From Granulosicoccus sp045106855 (GTDB lineage Bacteria > Pseudomonadota > Gammaproteobacteria > Granulosicoccales > Granulosicoccaceae): 64,000 nucleotides of DNA. Position numbers and translations under genes: made by a program. Below the pieces are notes generated by a model, which was given only the letters and a program-made list of their open reading frames with translations, was not told the DNA's origin and made no database searches. Shown piece by piece: positions 33,853-43,289 of the stretch (position 1 is the first letter of the stretch; each line of letters starts with the position of its first letter). The stretch lies in contig JBGCFI010000046.1 of the NCBI GenBank assembly GCA_045106855.1, positions 1 to 64,000 of the forward strand. The letters are read 5' to 3'.

Positions 33853-35634
33853 TCATTTTGAACTCAGTGTTGCGTGAGCATCACTAACGTGATCATAGGT
33901 AAGCTCATCAACATCATCGACTGATAACACCCCGCGTGCGTTGCGACCAAGCTCGGCAGCGTTGGCCTCGTCAGTATCAATGTGCATCTCCAATGCATAG
34001 GTGTCTTTTACGCGAATAAGCACATCGCCGAAGACAAGATCACGCTCGCCACCAACGATTACTACTGCAACCTCATCCTTGTCCTTGACGCCATGCAGCC
34101 GGGCATCGTCCGAATGCATGTGAATATGCCTTCTCGCGCAAATCAGGCCTTCGCTGAGTGAGACCCGACCATAGGGACCTTCCAGCGTTATCGGTGCTGA
34201 TCCGACAACATTACCTGAATCTCTAACCGGTGCATCTACACCCAAACGGTACTCGTCTGTGCGAGAGATCTCTATCTGATTCACTTCTCGCAATGGCCCC
34301 AGAATCCTCACACCATCGATACGGGCACGAGGCCCAATCAGGTTCACTCGTTCGTCACAGGCGTACTGCCCAGGCTGCGATAACGCTTTGGCAACCGTCA
34401 AACTGGCATCCGGCCCAAACAGAGCGGCAAAGGTATCCTGCGTTAAATGACAATGCCTTGCACTAATTGCTATGGGGATACTCAGGTTTTCGGGGGGAGC
34501 TGGTCGCTCTACCAGGGTTCTACTTTGTCGCGCGATCATCAGCTCTTCATTGGTCTTCACCACTATCGCCTCGACACGAGAGCGCTCAGTGGTGATCAAC
34601 GCGAATTCATTATCATGACAAATGCTTGCATCCCGATTACGATCTTCATCGAGTATCACACCAAGAAACTCAAGCCGTTGTAGGATGCGGCCGCGCATAC
34701 TAGCGCTATTCTCCCCAATGCCTCCGGTAAATACGATAGCGTCGACCCCACCCATGGCAGCTGCATAAGCGCCAATATACTTGCGCGCCCGATGCGCAAA
34801 AACATTAATGGCAAGACGAGCATTATCATCGCCGGCCGCAGCAGCAGTTTCTATCTCACGAAGGTCGTTGCCCAGACCCGACAATCCGGCAAGTCCACTT
34901 TGCTGGTTTAGGAGTGTATCCAGCGAATCAACATCGTATCCTTCGCGCAACAGGGATAACAGTACACCTGCATCGACATCCCCTGATCGCGTGCCCATGA
35001 CCAGCCCTTCCAGAGGTGTGTTTCCCATACTGGTTTCTGCGGAACGCCCGTATTCGACTGCACAGGCGCTGGCACCGTTACCCAGATGCAAAGTAATAAG
35101 ACGCAATTCGTTAAGCGGACGCTGAAGAAATCCGGCTGCCGTTACAGCCGCATACTCGTGAGAAATTCCATGAAATCCGAAACGTCGTATGCCATGTTCT
35201 CTGGAAATTTTCCGGTCAATGGCATACGTGATGGAACGTCGCGGCATGCGCGCATGAAACGCAGTATCAAACACCGCAACATGCTGCGCATCGGGTAACG
35301 CCTGCTGTGTCTCTTTGATGGCAGAAAGACTGTAAGGATTATGCATAGGCGCGTCTGGCACGAAACGTCTAATCGCATCCAGTACCGTATTATCAATCAG
35401 CGCAGCCGATGTATATTCCGCTCCACCGTGCACTACCCGGTGTCCTACCACATCGATTTTGTGACTCTGGACAGTTTCCAGCAATTGAGCAATTGCGCTC
35501 TGATGAGTATTTTCCAGAGTAGAATATTCAGTGACTAGTCGCTCGTATTTACCCGATAGAAGCAAGCGCTCTGTCTCATCAAAAAGAGCGTATTTAATAC
35601 TGGATGATCCACAATTTATAACCAGCGTGTTCAT
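33853..35634 (-). CDS. Acetate kinase - PduL phosphotransacylase fusion
   Basis: A 593-residue fusion. Residues 1 to about 372 form an acetate/propionate kinase with its active-site residues: Asn7 in INCGSSSIKY, Arg66 in GHRVVHGG, Asp123 in FDTAFHARMP, His183 in HLGNGASA, Arg216 in MGTRSGD, and Glu363 in TNEEL. After a linker of about 12 residues, about 385-585 form a full PduL-type phosphate acyltransferase with the zinc-binding histidines His394/His396 (ARHCHL), His503/His505 (RRHIHMH) and His551 (EMHID). One chain could thus convert acetyl-CoA or propionyl-CoA through the acyl phosphate to the acid plus ATP, or the reverse. There is no encapsulation peptide or microcompartment gene. Start ATG at 35634; followed 28 nt later by phrB. 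Confidence 0.93.
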   Translation of the reverse strand: MNTLVINCGSSSIKYALFDETERLLLSGKYERLVTEYSTLENTHQSAIAQLLETVQSHKIDVVGHRVVHGGAEYTSAALIDNTVLDAIRRFVPDAPMHNPYSLSAIKETQQALPDAQHVAVFDTAFHARMPRRSITYAIDRKISREHGIRRFGFHGISHEYAAVTAAGFLQRPLNELRLITLHLGNGASACAVEYGRSAETSMGNTPLEGLVMGTRSGDVDAGVLLSLLREGYDVDSLDTLLNQQSGLAGLSGLGNDLREIETAAAAGDDNARLAINVFAHRARKYIGAYAAAMGGVDAIVFTGGIGENSASMRGRILQRLEFLGVILDEDRNRDASICHDNEFALITTERSRVEAIVVKTNEELMIARQSRTLVERPAPPENLSIPIAISARHCHLTQDTFAALFGPDASLTVAKALSQPGQYACDERVNLIGPRARIDGVRILGPLREVNQIEISRTDEYRLGVDAPVRDSGNVVGSAPITLEGPYGRVSLSEGLICARRHIHMHSDDARLHGVKDKDEVAVVIVGGERDLVFGDVLIRVKDTYALEMHIDTDEANAAELGRNARGVLSVDDVDELTYDHVSDAHATLSSK

Positions 35635-36147
35635 GCGTGACTATCGTCCTGATTGATCGAGACAAGCCTATCGAAAAGAGCAAATGCGTACACATCGCAA
35701 ACCATGGCTGCGTGAAATCTGACAGGCAAAAGCGCTCAGTGCCTGCCATGACAACCAGATTTCGAGCTGATGATAACCCGACGAAACCCATACTTTTTCT
35801 TCACACGCCGGAAAAGCGGGATTCGTGGCTGTGAAGGCATCATTCAATTCAAGCGTGGCTCTGTGTACACCACGTCTTTGCGTTGAGATCAGTCTCTAAT
35901 CGGACTAATCCGGAAGCAGATTCAAGACAACGGCAATATTTCAGTAGCTTGGTGATTATGTGTCCGTGTTGTAACCCCACAAATCATGAGCAAAACAGAA
36001 ATCGGATTGCTTACGCCAAGGTTCCGACCCGGGGTTATCACGTCACTAAGTCCACTAACGTTTGTACCGCTGTACCGATAGCCCGAATTCTGGTCAACAA
36101 CGAGCTTACGCAGGGCGTCAGAACGAATTTTCCGAGGTCCAGAAACC
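35635..36147. other. Intergenic region with no recognisable gene
   Basis: About 510 nt between the ackA-pduL start and the csp terminator. I see no coding region with family features, no tRNA and no clear repeat. An open plus-strand frame (35883-36464) runs through the csp terminator and antisense to csp and is taken as chance. The left part must hold the promoter of ackA-pduL. A small RNA gene cannot be excluded. Confidence 0.5.
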
Positions 36148-36175
36148 ACAAAGCCCCGCGGATGCGGGGCTTTGT
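36148..36175 (-). terminator. Hairpin terminator after the cold-shock gene
   Basis: A 12-bp perfect stem (ACAAAGCCCCGC / GCGGGGCTTTGT) with a 4-nt loop, 25 nt beyond the csp stop codon. The minus-strand transcript continues GGTTTCT, so the U-run is poor, but the stem is very stable. It is symmetrical enough to act on both strands. Confidence 0.75.
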
Positions 36176-36200
36176 GTGCAAAACAAGTCTACTGACCGGT

Positions 36201-36404
36201 TTACATAGCGGAGACGTTAACCGCTGCTGGGCCTTTTTGGCCTTGTTCGATGTCAAAGTTCACTTTTTGACCTTCGTCAAGTGTCTTATAACCATCACCA
36301 GTGATGGCTGTGTGGTGAACGAATACGTCCTTACCGCCATCTTCAGGAGCGATAAAGCCGAAACCTTTCGCCGCGTCGAACCACTTAACTGTACCAGTAC
36401 TCAA
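36201..36404 (-). CDS. Cold-shock domain protein (CspA family)
   Basis: A 67-residue cold-shock protein. RNP1 is KGFGFIAP (about 11-18) and RNP2 is VFVHHTAI (about 26-33); the start TGTVKWFD and end GPAAVNVSAM are typical. It binds single-stranded nucleic acid and melts RNA structure. The homology begins at STGTVKWF, and no ATG precedes it in frame at a usable distance; the start is TTG at 36404 with AGGG 7 nt upstream. A rare start codon for this family may lower or regulate synthesis. A stable hairpin terminator follows. Confidence 0.93.
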   Translation of the reverse strand: MSTGTVKWFDAAKGFGFIAPEDGGKDVFVHHTAITGDGYKTLDEGQKVNFDIEQGQKGPAAVNVSAM

Positions 36405-36798
36405 GATAATACCCTGTATATAAAAACAACAAATGGAAGTCGGTGTCGGAGAGCGGGTGGCTAATATGCCCCACAAACCCTTACGCAAAACCTGATTCCT
36501 TTACCATGACTATTTACACCGGCCAGCCACTTCACGTGACAGGCTACAGTGCTGCTAGTCGCTAACGCTAACCGTTCTCAGAATTCACCTAGAACCGTCA
36601 ACAATTGCAATATAGGCAGTTTGATGACCGAATACAAGCTTCGATACACGCTTTCGATCGTTCGTATGTGACATTCAGGCTACAATTGCCGCGCTCGGCG
36701 GCCGATTGACACCTCCCGACGCCTTATTTCTACTTGCTTTCAGCCATCATCGGCATTTTCGAACTGCACATAGCACTTTTTTCAAAAAAAACTAGAAT
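36405..36798. promoter_or_regulatory. Divergent promoter region of csp and rapA
   Basis: About 390 nt between the divergent csp and rapA genes. On the plus strand, TTGACA at 36706-36711 is followed after exactly 17 nt by TCTACT (36729-36734), a good sigma-70 promoter 65 nt before the rapA ATG. The csp side is expected to carry a long 5' leader, usual for this family; a promoter there could not be fixed. Confidence 0.5.
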
Positions 36799-39576
36799 AT
36801 GACACAAGAATTTACTGCTGGTCAGCGCTGGATCAGTGACGCCGAATCTGATCTGGGCCTCGGCACCATACTCGAAGTTGAATTTCGTCAAATCACTGTG
36901 ATCTTCCTGGCCACTGGAGAAACCAGGATTTACGCCAAGGAAACGGCACCGTTAACTCGTGTTGCATTCCAGGTCGGCGATCAAATAACCAGCCACGAAG
37001 GTTGGGAATTAAAAATCGAGAAAGTCATCGATGAAGACGGCTTGCTCACCTATGTGGGAGCGCGTCAGGACAATGGCGAGCAAAGTATGCTCAACGAAGC
37101 GGGCCTGGACAACTTTCTGCAGTTCCGCACACCCAAGGATCGACTTTTTGCCGGTCTCATTGATGGACAGCGTTGGTTTAACCTAAGACGCAAGGTATTC
37201 GAGCACCGTCATCAACTGGCGCAGTCACCGGTAAAAGGGTTACTTGGCGCCAGGGTCGCGGTGCTTCCTCACCAGTTATATATTGCGGTAGAAGCACTAA
37301 AGCGCAGGCACCCTCGCCTATTGCTAGCTGATGAGGTCGGCCTTGGCAAGACGATAGAGGCCGGCATGATCGTCCACGGCTCCCTTGCCAATAGTCTGGT
37401 TTCCCGAGTTTTGATCATTGTACCGCCAACCTTGCTGCATCAATGGCTGGTTGAGATGCTCAGAAAGTTCAATCTCAGCTTCAGCATCATGGACAAGGAA
37501 CGCTTTGAAGAGCTGCAGCCATCAGCACCGGAGGGTAATCCGTTTCTTTCGGAGCAACTAGTCCTGTGTTCCATGGACGTACTGCTTGAAGACGATGAAA
37601 TCGGTGATGCAGCTGCGAGTGCTGGCTGGGACATGCTGGTAGCAGATGAAGCGCACCATCTACAGTGGGAGGAGAACAATCCCTCTGCTGCCTATACTCT
37701 GGTGGAAGAATTAGCGCTTGAGACCGAATCGGTCTTACTACTTACAGCGACACCCACCCAGCTGGGACAATCAGGGCACTTCGCCAGATTACGCTTGCTT
37801 GACCCGCATCGTTTTAGCGATCTTAACCAGTACATTGAGGAAGAGTCGCAGTTTGGCTGGCTTGGTGAGATTGCCAATAAACTAGCTACTGAAACAGCGC
37901 TTGAGACGAGTGAGATTCTGCAACTGGAGACCTTGCTGGGTGAAAGCTTTGCGGACTCCGAAAAGAAAACTCTAGCTAACAGCACCGCTCTCGCCATGAG
38001 CGAGGTTGGCGCAACCATAAATTCAAAACTCATTGATCGGCACGGCACCGGACGCCTGATGTTCAGAAACACTCGCCAGGCGATAACTGGCTTTCCCGAA
38101 CGTTGCTTGAATTCATATTCATTGGATAACGACACACTCGAGAGTAAGAGTGCATGGCTTATCGAATTCATGGCCGATCGCTATCCCGAAAAAATTCTGG
38201 TTATTTGCTCAGCCATGGAAACCGTTAAAGATATGGCCGAGTTGTTGAGACGAGCAGGTATAAAAAGCGCTCAGTTCCATGAAGATATGAGCATTGTTGA
38301 GCGCGACCGTGCCGCCGCCTGGTTTGCTGATCCTGAAGAGGATTGTCGTTTATTGCTGTGTTCCGAAATTGGGAGCGAAGGACGTAACTTCCAGTTCCTG
38401 CACCATGTGGTCATGTTTGAGCTGCCCGGCAGCCCGGATCTGCTTGAACAGAGAATCGGTCGACTCGACCGCATCGGCCAGACCCAGACCATCCAGATCC
38501 ATGTACCCACCGCCAGCTTATCCAGAGACGAGGCGTTACGGCGATGGTTTCACGAAGGGCTGGACGCATTTGAACGACTATGCAAGTCTGGTTCAACCGT
38601 GCATAGCAGACTGGAATCTCAGCTGGATCAGGTGTTATCCAATACCAGTGGTGGCCAACAGGCACTGGATGCATTAATCAGTGAGACCAAGGATCTGCGC
38701 CTTAAGCTTGATGTGGAGCTGGAGGCAGGCAGAGATCGTTTGCTCGAACTTAACTCCAACCGACCCGAACTGATTCAAGAGCATCTGGATGCGCTCGCAC
38801 GCATGGATCGCAACTATGACCTGCAGGACTTTATGGATGCGGTGTTTGACCGGTTTGGTGTAGATGTTGCCGAGCAACGTGATCACTGGATTATCCATCC
38901 CAGCGATCACATGCAGGTTGAGCACTTTCCACATCTGCCCAGCGGCGGCATGACACTGACTTTTGAGCGACCGACGGCACTGACGCGCGAGGATTTCACC
39001 TACCTGACCTGGGATCACCCCATGGTGCGGGCTTGTATGGATCTGATACTTGACGAAGGGTTCGGCCAGGCGGATTGCCAGGTCATCAAATGCGAAGAAA
39101 TACCCAAGACTCTGACGTTCGTTGAAGCAAGCTATGTACTTCAGTGCACTGCGGACCCGGCTCTCAACATCGAAAGGTACCTGCCTGCACGGGTGCAAAC
39201 CTTTTGCGTAGGCATTGACGGCGGTGACTATACCAAAGCCGTTGAAGGTATCGAGCTCGACAGCCTCAAGCAACGATACGATCGCAATGCGTTACGAAAA
39301 GTCATTCTAAAAAACCGCGAAGCACTTGAAAAACTTATCGATCAGTCAGCGTCTCTGGCTGAGCGCTCCTTGCCGGAAATGGTAGAGTTGGCTCGAGCCG
39401 ATATCATCAATGAGTTTGACGAAGAACATCAGCGTCTGGTCAGTCTGGCTCGCGTGAATCCATCGGTCAGACAAATCGAAATTGATTTACTGGATGAGCG
39501 CCGTGACCAACTACTTGAAGCATTAAGCGGCACTCACGCAAGAGCAGTTTCGGCGCGAGTCATGTTCAACAGCTAG
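36799..39576 (+). CDS. rapA: RNA polymerase-associated ATPase RapA
   Basis: A 925-residue Swi2/Snf2 protein, close to E. coli RapA (968). It starts with the Tudor-like N-terminal domain (FTAGQRWISDAESDLGLGTI). The ATPase has Walker A ADEVGLGKTIEAG (about 176-188), DEAH at about 283-286, and motif VI region EQRIGRLDRIGQTQ with the LEQRIGR arginine fingers. The long C-terminal RapA-specific part includes the YLTWDHPMV segment. RapA binds RNA polymerase and promotes recycling after termination. ATG at 36799 follows an A-rich stretch without a clear Shine-Dalgarno sequence. exonuclease III follows 24 nt later on the same strand. Confidence 0.95.
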   Translation: MTQEFTAGQRWISDAESDLGLGTILEVEFRQITVIFLATGETRIYAKETAPLTRVAFQVGDQITSHEGWELKIEKVIDEDGLLTYVGARQDNGEQSMLNEAGLDNFLQFRTPKDRLFAGLIDGQRWFNLRRKVFEHRHQLAQSPVKGLLGARVAVLPHQLYIAVEALKRRHPRLLLADEVGLGKTIEAGMIVHGSLANSLVSRVLIIVPPTLLHQWLVEMLRKFNLSFSIMDKERFEELQPSAPEGNPFLSEQLVLCSMDVLLEDDEIGDAAASAGWDMLVADEAHHLQWEENNPSAAYTLVEELALETESVLLLTATPTQLGQSGHFARLRLLDPHRFSDLNQYIEEESQFGWLGEIANKLATETALETSEILQLETLLGESFADSEKKTLANSTALAMSEVGATINSKLIDRHGTGRLMFRNTRQAITGFPERCLNSYSLDNDTLESKSAWLIEFMADRYPEKILVICSAMETVKDMAELLRRAGIKSAQFHEDMSIVERDRAAAWFADPEEDCRLLLCSEIGSEGRNFQFLHHVVMFELPGSPDLLEQRIGRLDRIGQTQTIQIHVPTASLSRDEALRRWFHEGLDAFERLCKSGSTVHSRLESQLDQVLSNTSGGQQALDALISETKDLRLKLDVELEAGRDRLLELNSNRPELIQEHLDALARMDRNYDLQDFMDAVFDRFGVDVAEQRDHWIIHPSDHMQVEHFPHLPSGGMTLTFERPTALTREDFTYLTWDHPMVRACMDLILDEGFGQADCQVIKCEEIPKTLTFVEASYVLQCTADPALNIERYLPARVQTFCVGIDGGDYTKAVEGIELDSLKQRYDRNALRKVILKNREALEKLIDQSASLAERSLPEMVELARADIINEFDEEHQRLVSLARVNPSVRQIEIDLLDERRDQLLEALSGTHARAVSARVMFNS

Positions 39577-39600
39577 TGTTGTCTAAACAGGAATGCTCAA

Positions 39601-40416
39601 ATGAAGGTAGTTTCATTCAACGTCAATAGCGTACGTTTGCGCTTGCATCAACTAGAGGCTCTGGTGAATACCCTTGACCCTGATGTTATCGGGCTACAGG
39701 AAACCAAGGTTGTGGATGCAGACTTTCCAGTTGACGCACTGGAAGCATTAGGCTTTCACTGTGCATTTGCCGGTCAGAAAACACACTACGGCATTGCGAT
39801 GTTGTCGAAGACTCCTATGCGAGATGTGCATATAGGTTTTAAAACTGATGAGCCGGATGCCCAGAAACGGCTGATTACCGCAACCGTTGATAGCGCTGCA
39901 GGCAACCCTGTCACCATTATCAACGGTTATTTCCCCCAAGGTGAAAAGCGCGACCATCCGGTTAAATTTCCAGCCAAACAAAAATTTTATGCTGACTTGC
40001 AAAGTAAACTGGAATCTGAACATGCAGCAACAGACAACCTGCTTGTCATCGGCGATTTCAATATTGCACCGGTCGATGAGGACTTGGGCATCGGCCCTGA
40101 CAATGTCAAACGCTGGTTGCGTCAGGGTGCGACCAGTTTTCTACCCGAGGAGCGCGAGTGGTTTGAGCGGCTAAGTGCCTGGGGACTCGATGACAGCTAT
40201 CGCGTAAAATATCCTGACAGGGATAACAAGTTCAGCTGGTTTGATTATCGTAGCAAGGGTTTTGACCGAGATCCCAAACGTGGCTTGCGCATCGATCATT
40301 TGTTATGCACACGCTCATTGACACCAAAGCTTGTGGATAGTGGTATCGAGTACGATATACGGGCTATGGACAAACCTTCAGACCACTGCCCGGTCTGGTC
40401 GGAGTTTGATATCTGA
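39601..40416 (+). CDS. xthA: Exodeoxyribonuclease III
   Basis: A 271-residue exonuclease III/AP endonuclease (E. coli XthA 268). Metal and catalytic residues are Asn7 (SFNVNS), Glu34 (GLQETKV), the GDFNIAP motif with Asp and Asn, and the terminal SDHCPVW with Asp261 and His262. It nicks DNA at abasic sites and degrades 3' ends. ATG at 39601 with AGGA 8 nt upstream, 24 nt after rapA, so the two may share a transcript. The extra WFDYRSKGFD segment near the C-terminus is normal for this group. Confidence 0.94.
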   Translation: MKVVSFNVNSVRLRLHQLEALVNTLDPDVIGLQETKVVDADFPVDALEALGFHCAFAGQKTHYGIAMLSKTPMRDVHIGFKTDEPDAQKRLITATVDSAAGNPVTIINGYFPQGEKRDHPVKFPAKQKFYADLQSKLESEHAATDNLLVIGDFNIAPVDEDLGIGPDNVKRWLRQGATSFLPEEREWFERLSAWGLDDSYRVKYPDRDNKFSWFDYRSKGFDRDPKRGLRIDHLLCTRSLTPKLVDSGIEYDIRAMDKPSDHCPVWSEFDI

Positions 40417-40417
40417 T

Positions 40418-40457
40418 CCCGGTAAATTTACAGCCGGCTGGTCACAGATATACCGGG
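40418..40457. terminator. Dyad between convergent xthA and response regulator
   Basis: CCCGGTA at 40418-40424 pairs with TACCGGG at 40451-40457; an inner 10-bp palindrome CAGCCGGCTG (40431-40440) can form its own stem in the loop. It begins 2 nt after the xthA stop, in the 68-nt space between convergent genes. There is no U-run, so terminator function is tentative. Confidence 0.4.
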
Positions 40458-40484
40458 CGACTGGGGTCGGAGATAAATACTTGT

Positions 40485-40964
40485 TTACAGCAAAAGACCA
40501 GGTGCTCTTATACAGTCCTCGATGATGCTCTTCAGCTCCACCGGTGTGTAGCTACCTTTGACAATGTAGGTTTTCACAAAGTCGTATTCCGCGATACGCT
40601 CTTTGTCCTCAAGCCGATCAGATGTTGAATACATGACGACAATAGTAGGTCTGATCTGGACTTGATCTTGTTTCTGGCGTAACTCCTCAAGAAATTCCCA
40701 TCCATTCATGATGGGCATATTGATATCAAGGAAAACCAGCAAGGGTGGCTGGATGTCCGAATAACTATTGCTGTACTCCTCTTCCCCGGTCAGAAAATCC
40801 AGCCCTTGCTCCCCGTTAGATACCTCGACGACAGTTGTATCGAGCCCACTTTTTTTCAAGTAGCGCTTGAGCAAATAACGGTCTTCTGTACTGTCGTCAA
40901 CAATGAGTATGGAATGGCGCACGCTATTTCTTTCACTGATTGCCAGCAGGATTGACTGAATCAT
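40485..40964 (-). CDS. Single-domain response regulator (Rcp1-like)
   Basis: A 159-residue receiver domain without output domain. The acidic pocket is Asp23/Asp24 (ILIVDDSTED), the phospho-acceptor is Asp80 (LVFLDINMPIMNG), the switch residue lies in MYSTSDR, and the conserved lysine is in YIVKGSYTP. The length and the LL-x-FLDINMP pattern are those of stand-alone regulators partnered with phytochrome-type or hybrid histidine kinases (Rcp1 family). No kinase is nearby. Start chosen at ATG 40964; an internal GTG at 40922 would also give a complete domain. Confidence 0.87.
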   Translation of the reverse strand: MIQSILLAISERNSVRHSILIVDDSTEDRYLLKRYLKKSGLDTTVVEVSNGEQGLDFLTGEEEYSNSYSDIQPPLLVFLDINMPIMNGWEFLEELRQKQDQVQIRPTIVVMYSTSDRLEDKERIAEYDFVKTYIVKGSYTPVELKSIIEDCIRAPGLLL

Positions 40965-41119
40965 ACTCCTAACGCATGCCGCGAAGTGAACAGTTAGGTA
41001 ATGGAGGGCCGGAATATGATGACTGATGCGATAACGCTCGCGATAAACTGGGCACTTAAGAACAATCTTGCATCTCAATCGACAAACATCATTTATACCA
41101 TGGCGGTTCCATAAACAAT

Positions 41120-41142
41120 CAAACCCCGACTTGCGGGGCTTG
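41120..41142 (-). terminator. Terminator of the nucleoside ABC operon
   Basis: On the minus strand CAAGCCCCG, a 5-nt loop, then CGGGGTTTG, a 9-bp stem with one G-U pair, followed by ATTGTTT. It lies 45 nt beyond the stop of the BMP substrate-binding gene, the last gene of the operon. Confidence 0.7.
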
Positions 41143-41186
41143 ATTCGAACCGACTTTGTTATTACGCCCGCTACGGCGCTAATTAA

Positions 41187-42275
41187 CTACTTGGGTAGTT
41201 CACCCTGCACGCCCTCTACGTAGAAGTTCATGCCAAGCAATGTCTTGTCGTCATACACTTCCCCATCAGCCAAAAGCTCTTCCCCGCTTTGACTGAAAAC
41301 AGGACCCTGAAAAGGATGCAAGCTGCCATCGATGATTCCTTCCCGAACGACATCTGCCGCCGCCCTGACATCTTCAGGGACATCGGCACTGTACTCAGGG
41401 AACTCAACCATACCGGAGGCTATACCATCCCAAGTATCCTGTGATTCCCAACTGCCGTCGATCACGGCCTGGGCGCGTTCAACGTAGTAGGCATCCCAGT
41501 TATCGATGATGGATGTTAACTGGGCACTCGGCGCAAATGCCGCCATGTCAGAAGCTTGACCAAAGGCAAAGACCCCACGCTCTTGCGCGACCTGTAACGG
41601 TGCCGGGGAGTCGGTGTGCTGGGTAATGATATCTGCGCCTTGATCAATCAGGGCCTTGGCAGCATCGGCCTCTTTACCGGGATCGTACCAGCTGTTTACC
41701 CAGACGACCTTCACAGTGGCATCGGGGTTAACCTTTCGCATGGCAATCGTGAAGGCATTGATGCCCCGCACCACTTCAGGAATTGGAAATGAACCGATGT
41801 AACCTATGGTATTTGTCTTTGTCATCATACCGGCCATGGTGCCGATGACCGACCGCCCCTCGTAGAAACGAGCCGCATACGTTGATACGTTAGCTGCTCT
41901 TTTGTAACCTGTTGCATGTTCAAACTTCACATCCGGGAAATCCTTGGCAACCTTGACCGTGGGGTTCATGAATCCGAATGAAGTTGTGAAGATCAGATCA
42001 TGACCCGTGCTGGCAAGCTTCCTTATGACTCGCTCTGCGTCCGCACCTTCAGGTACGCTCTCGACAAACGTGGTCGTTACTTGATCACCAAGCTGTGACT
42101 CGATGGCTTGACGTCCGACATCGTGACGGTAAGTCCAGCCATGGTCACCGACTGGCCCTACATAGACAAAGCCAACCTTAACCGGATCTGCTGCCATTAC
42201 TCCGGTGACAAGCGAGGACGCCAGTGCCACCCCAAGAAGCATGCGAGTGCGTTTAATCGACCAATTTAACAACAT
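41187..42275 (-). CDS. BMP-family ABC transporter substrate-binding protein
   Basis: A 362-residue secreted binding protein with a signal peptide (cleavage near VMA|AD). The BMP/Med domain follows: VGFVYVGPVGDHGWTYRHD at the start, FTTSFGFMNP, IGYIGSFPIPEVVRGINAF, VWVNSWYDPGKEADAA, TQHTDSPAP. This pattern matches the purine-nucleoside/nucleobase-binding members of Gram-negative bacteria. In-frame codons extend to a GTG at 42287, but GGAG lies 6 nt before the ATG at 42275, which decides the start. It delivers ligand to the two permeases encoded upstream; with guanine deaminase next door, purines or their nucleosides are the likely ligand. Confidence 0.88.
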   Translation of the reverse strand: MLLNWSIKRTRMLLGVALASSLVTGVMAADPVKVGFVYVGPVGDHGWTYRHDVGRQAIESQLGDQVTTTFVESVPEGADAERVIRKLASTGHDLIFTTSFGFMNPTVKVAKDFPDVKFEHATGYKRAANVSTYAARFYEGRSVIGTMAGMMTKTNTIGYIGSFPIPEVVRGINAFTIAMRKVNPDATVKVVWVNSWYDPGKEADAAKALIDQGADIITQHTDSPAPLQVAQERGVFAFGQASDMAAFAPSAQLTSIIDNWDAYYVERAQAVIDGSWESQDTWDGIASGMVEFPEYSADVPEDVRAAADVVREGIIDGSLHPFQGPVFSQSGEELLADGEVYDDKTLLGMNFYVEGVQGELPK

Positions 42276-42317
42276 CAACATCTCCACAGATTAAAAATAA
42301 GAACCTTGCAAAAAGCG

Positions 42318-43241
42318 CTAGGTCGTTGGATGAAAAGCCTGCCCGATACTGGCCGGGGCGTTGCGCCGGATTCGACCGCGATCACGGGAAATAATTACCA
42401 GTACAACGATAGTTGTCAAATAGGGTAGCATCGACATCAGCTGTGATGGCACATTTATTCCCAAAGCCTGAGCATGTAATTGAAGGATACTGATTCCGCC
42501 AAACAGATACGCGCCCAATAACAGACGACCAGGCTGCCAGACGGCAAACACGACGAGTGCCAGCGCTATCCAGCCACGCCCTGCACTCATATTTTCCACC
42601 CACATTGGCGTGTACACCATCGACAGATAGGCACCGCCCAAACCGGCACAAGCACCCCCGAACAGCGTGGCTAGATAGCGTACCCGAATGACCTTGATAC
42701 CCAGAGCATGCGCGGCATCATGCGAATCCCCGACCGAACGTAATACCAGTCCAGCCCGAGTACGGTTCAAGAACCAGGCGACGGCCGCCACAAGAGCGAA
42801 TGAGCCGTAGACAAAAACATCGTGACTGAACAGTAAACGACCTAAAACCGGTATTTCACTGAAAAAAGGCACTTTAACGGCTTCCAGCCCGTCATAAGCT
42901 ACACCCACCAGAGGCTGCCCGATAAGCGCGCTGATACCAATACCGAAAATGGTCAGTGCAAGCCCTGTCGCCACTTGCGATGATTGCAATGTTAACGTCA
43001 GGAAGCCAAATAATCCCGCCATCAACATACCGGCAACAATGCCAGCTATTATCCCGGCTGATGCTGCACCCGTATGATGCGCGGCGGCAAAACTGCACAC
43101 AGCTCCCACCAGCATCATACCGTCAACACCGAGGTTCAATACACCAGAGCGTTCCACCACGAGCTCACCAAGCGCGGCATAGACCAGCGGCGTTGCAGCC
43201 GTAATGATCGTCAGCACAGTCAGCATCAGTATTTCATTCAT
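42318..43241 (-). CDS. Nucleoside-type ABC transporter permease (second)
   Basis: A 307-residue polytopic membrane protein with about eight to nine hydrophobic helices. Motifs of the BPD_transp_2 family are visible: PLVYAALGELVVERSGVLNLGVDGMM near the start, and GGACAGLGGAYLSMVYTP, which carries the contact loop for the ATPase. It corresponds to the YufQ/NupC-like half of nucleoside importers. ATG at 43241. It lies 42 nt before the binding-protein gene and 48 nt after the other permease. Confidence 0.9.
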   Translation of the reverse strand: MNEILMLTVLTIITAATPLVYAALGELVVERSGVLNLGVDGMMLVGAVCSFAAAHHTGAASAGIIAGIVAGMLMAGLFGFLTLTLQSSQVATGLALTIFGIGISALIGQPLVGVAYDGLEAVKVPFFSEIPVLGRLLFSHDVFVYGSFALVAAVAWFLNRTRAGLVLRSVGDSHDAAHALGIKVIRVRYLATLFGGACAGLGGAYLSMVYTPMWVENMSAGRGWIALALVVFAVWQPGRLLLGAYLFGGISILQLHAQALGINVPSQLMSMLPYLTTIVVLVIISRDRGRIRRNAPASIGQAFHPTT

Positions 43242-43289
43242 CGACGTGACTACTCCTGAAAATTGTGCATAAGATCACACTTACAAGTA

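Noticed and set aside
35883..36464. Plus-strand frame of 193 codons across the ackA-pduL/csp intergenic region
   Set aside because: It runs through the strong csp terminator hairpin and antisense to the whole csp gene, and has no family features.
38674..39273. Minus-strand frame of 199 codons inside rapA
   Set aside because: Wholly antisense to the well-supported RapA C-terminal region; no recognisable domain.
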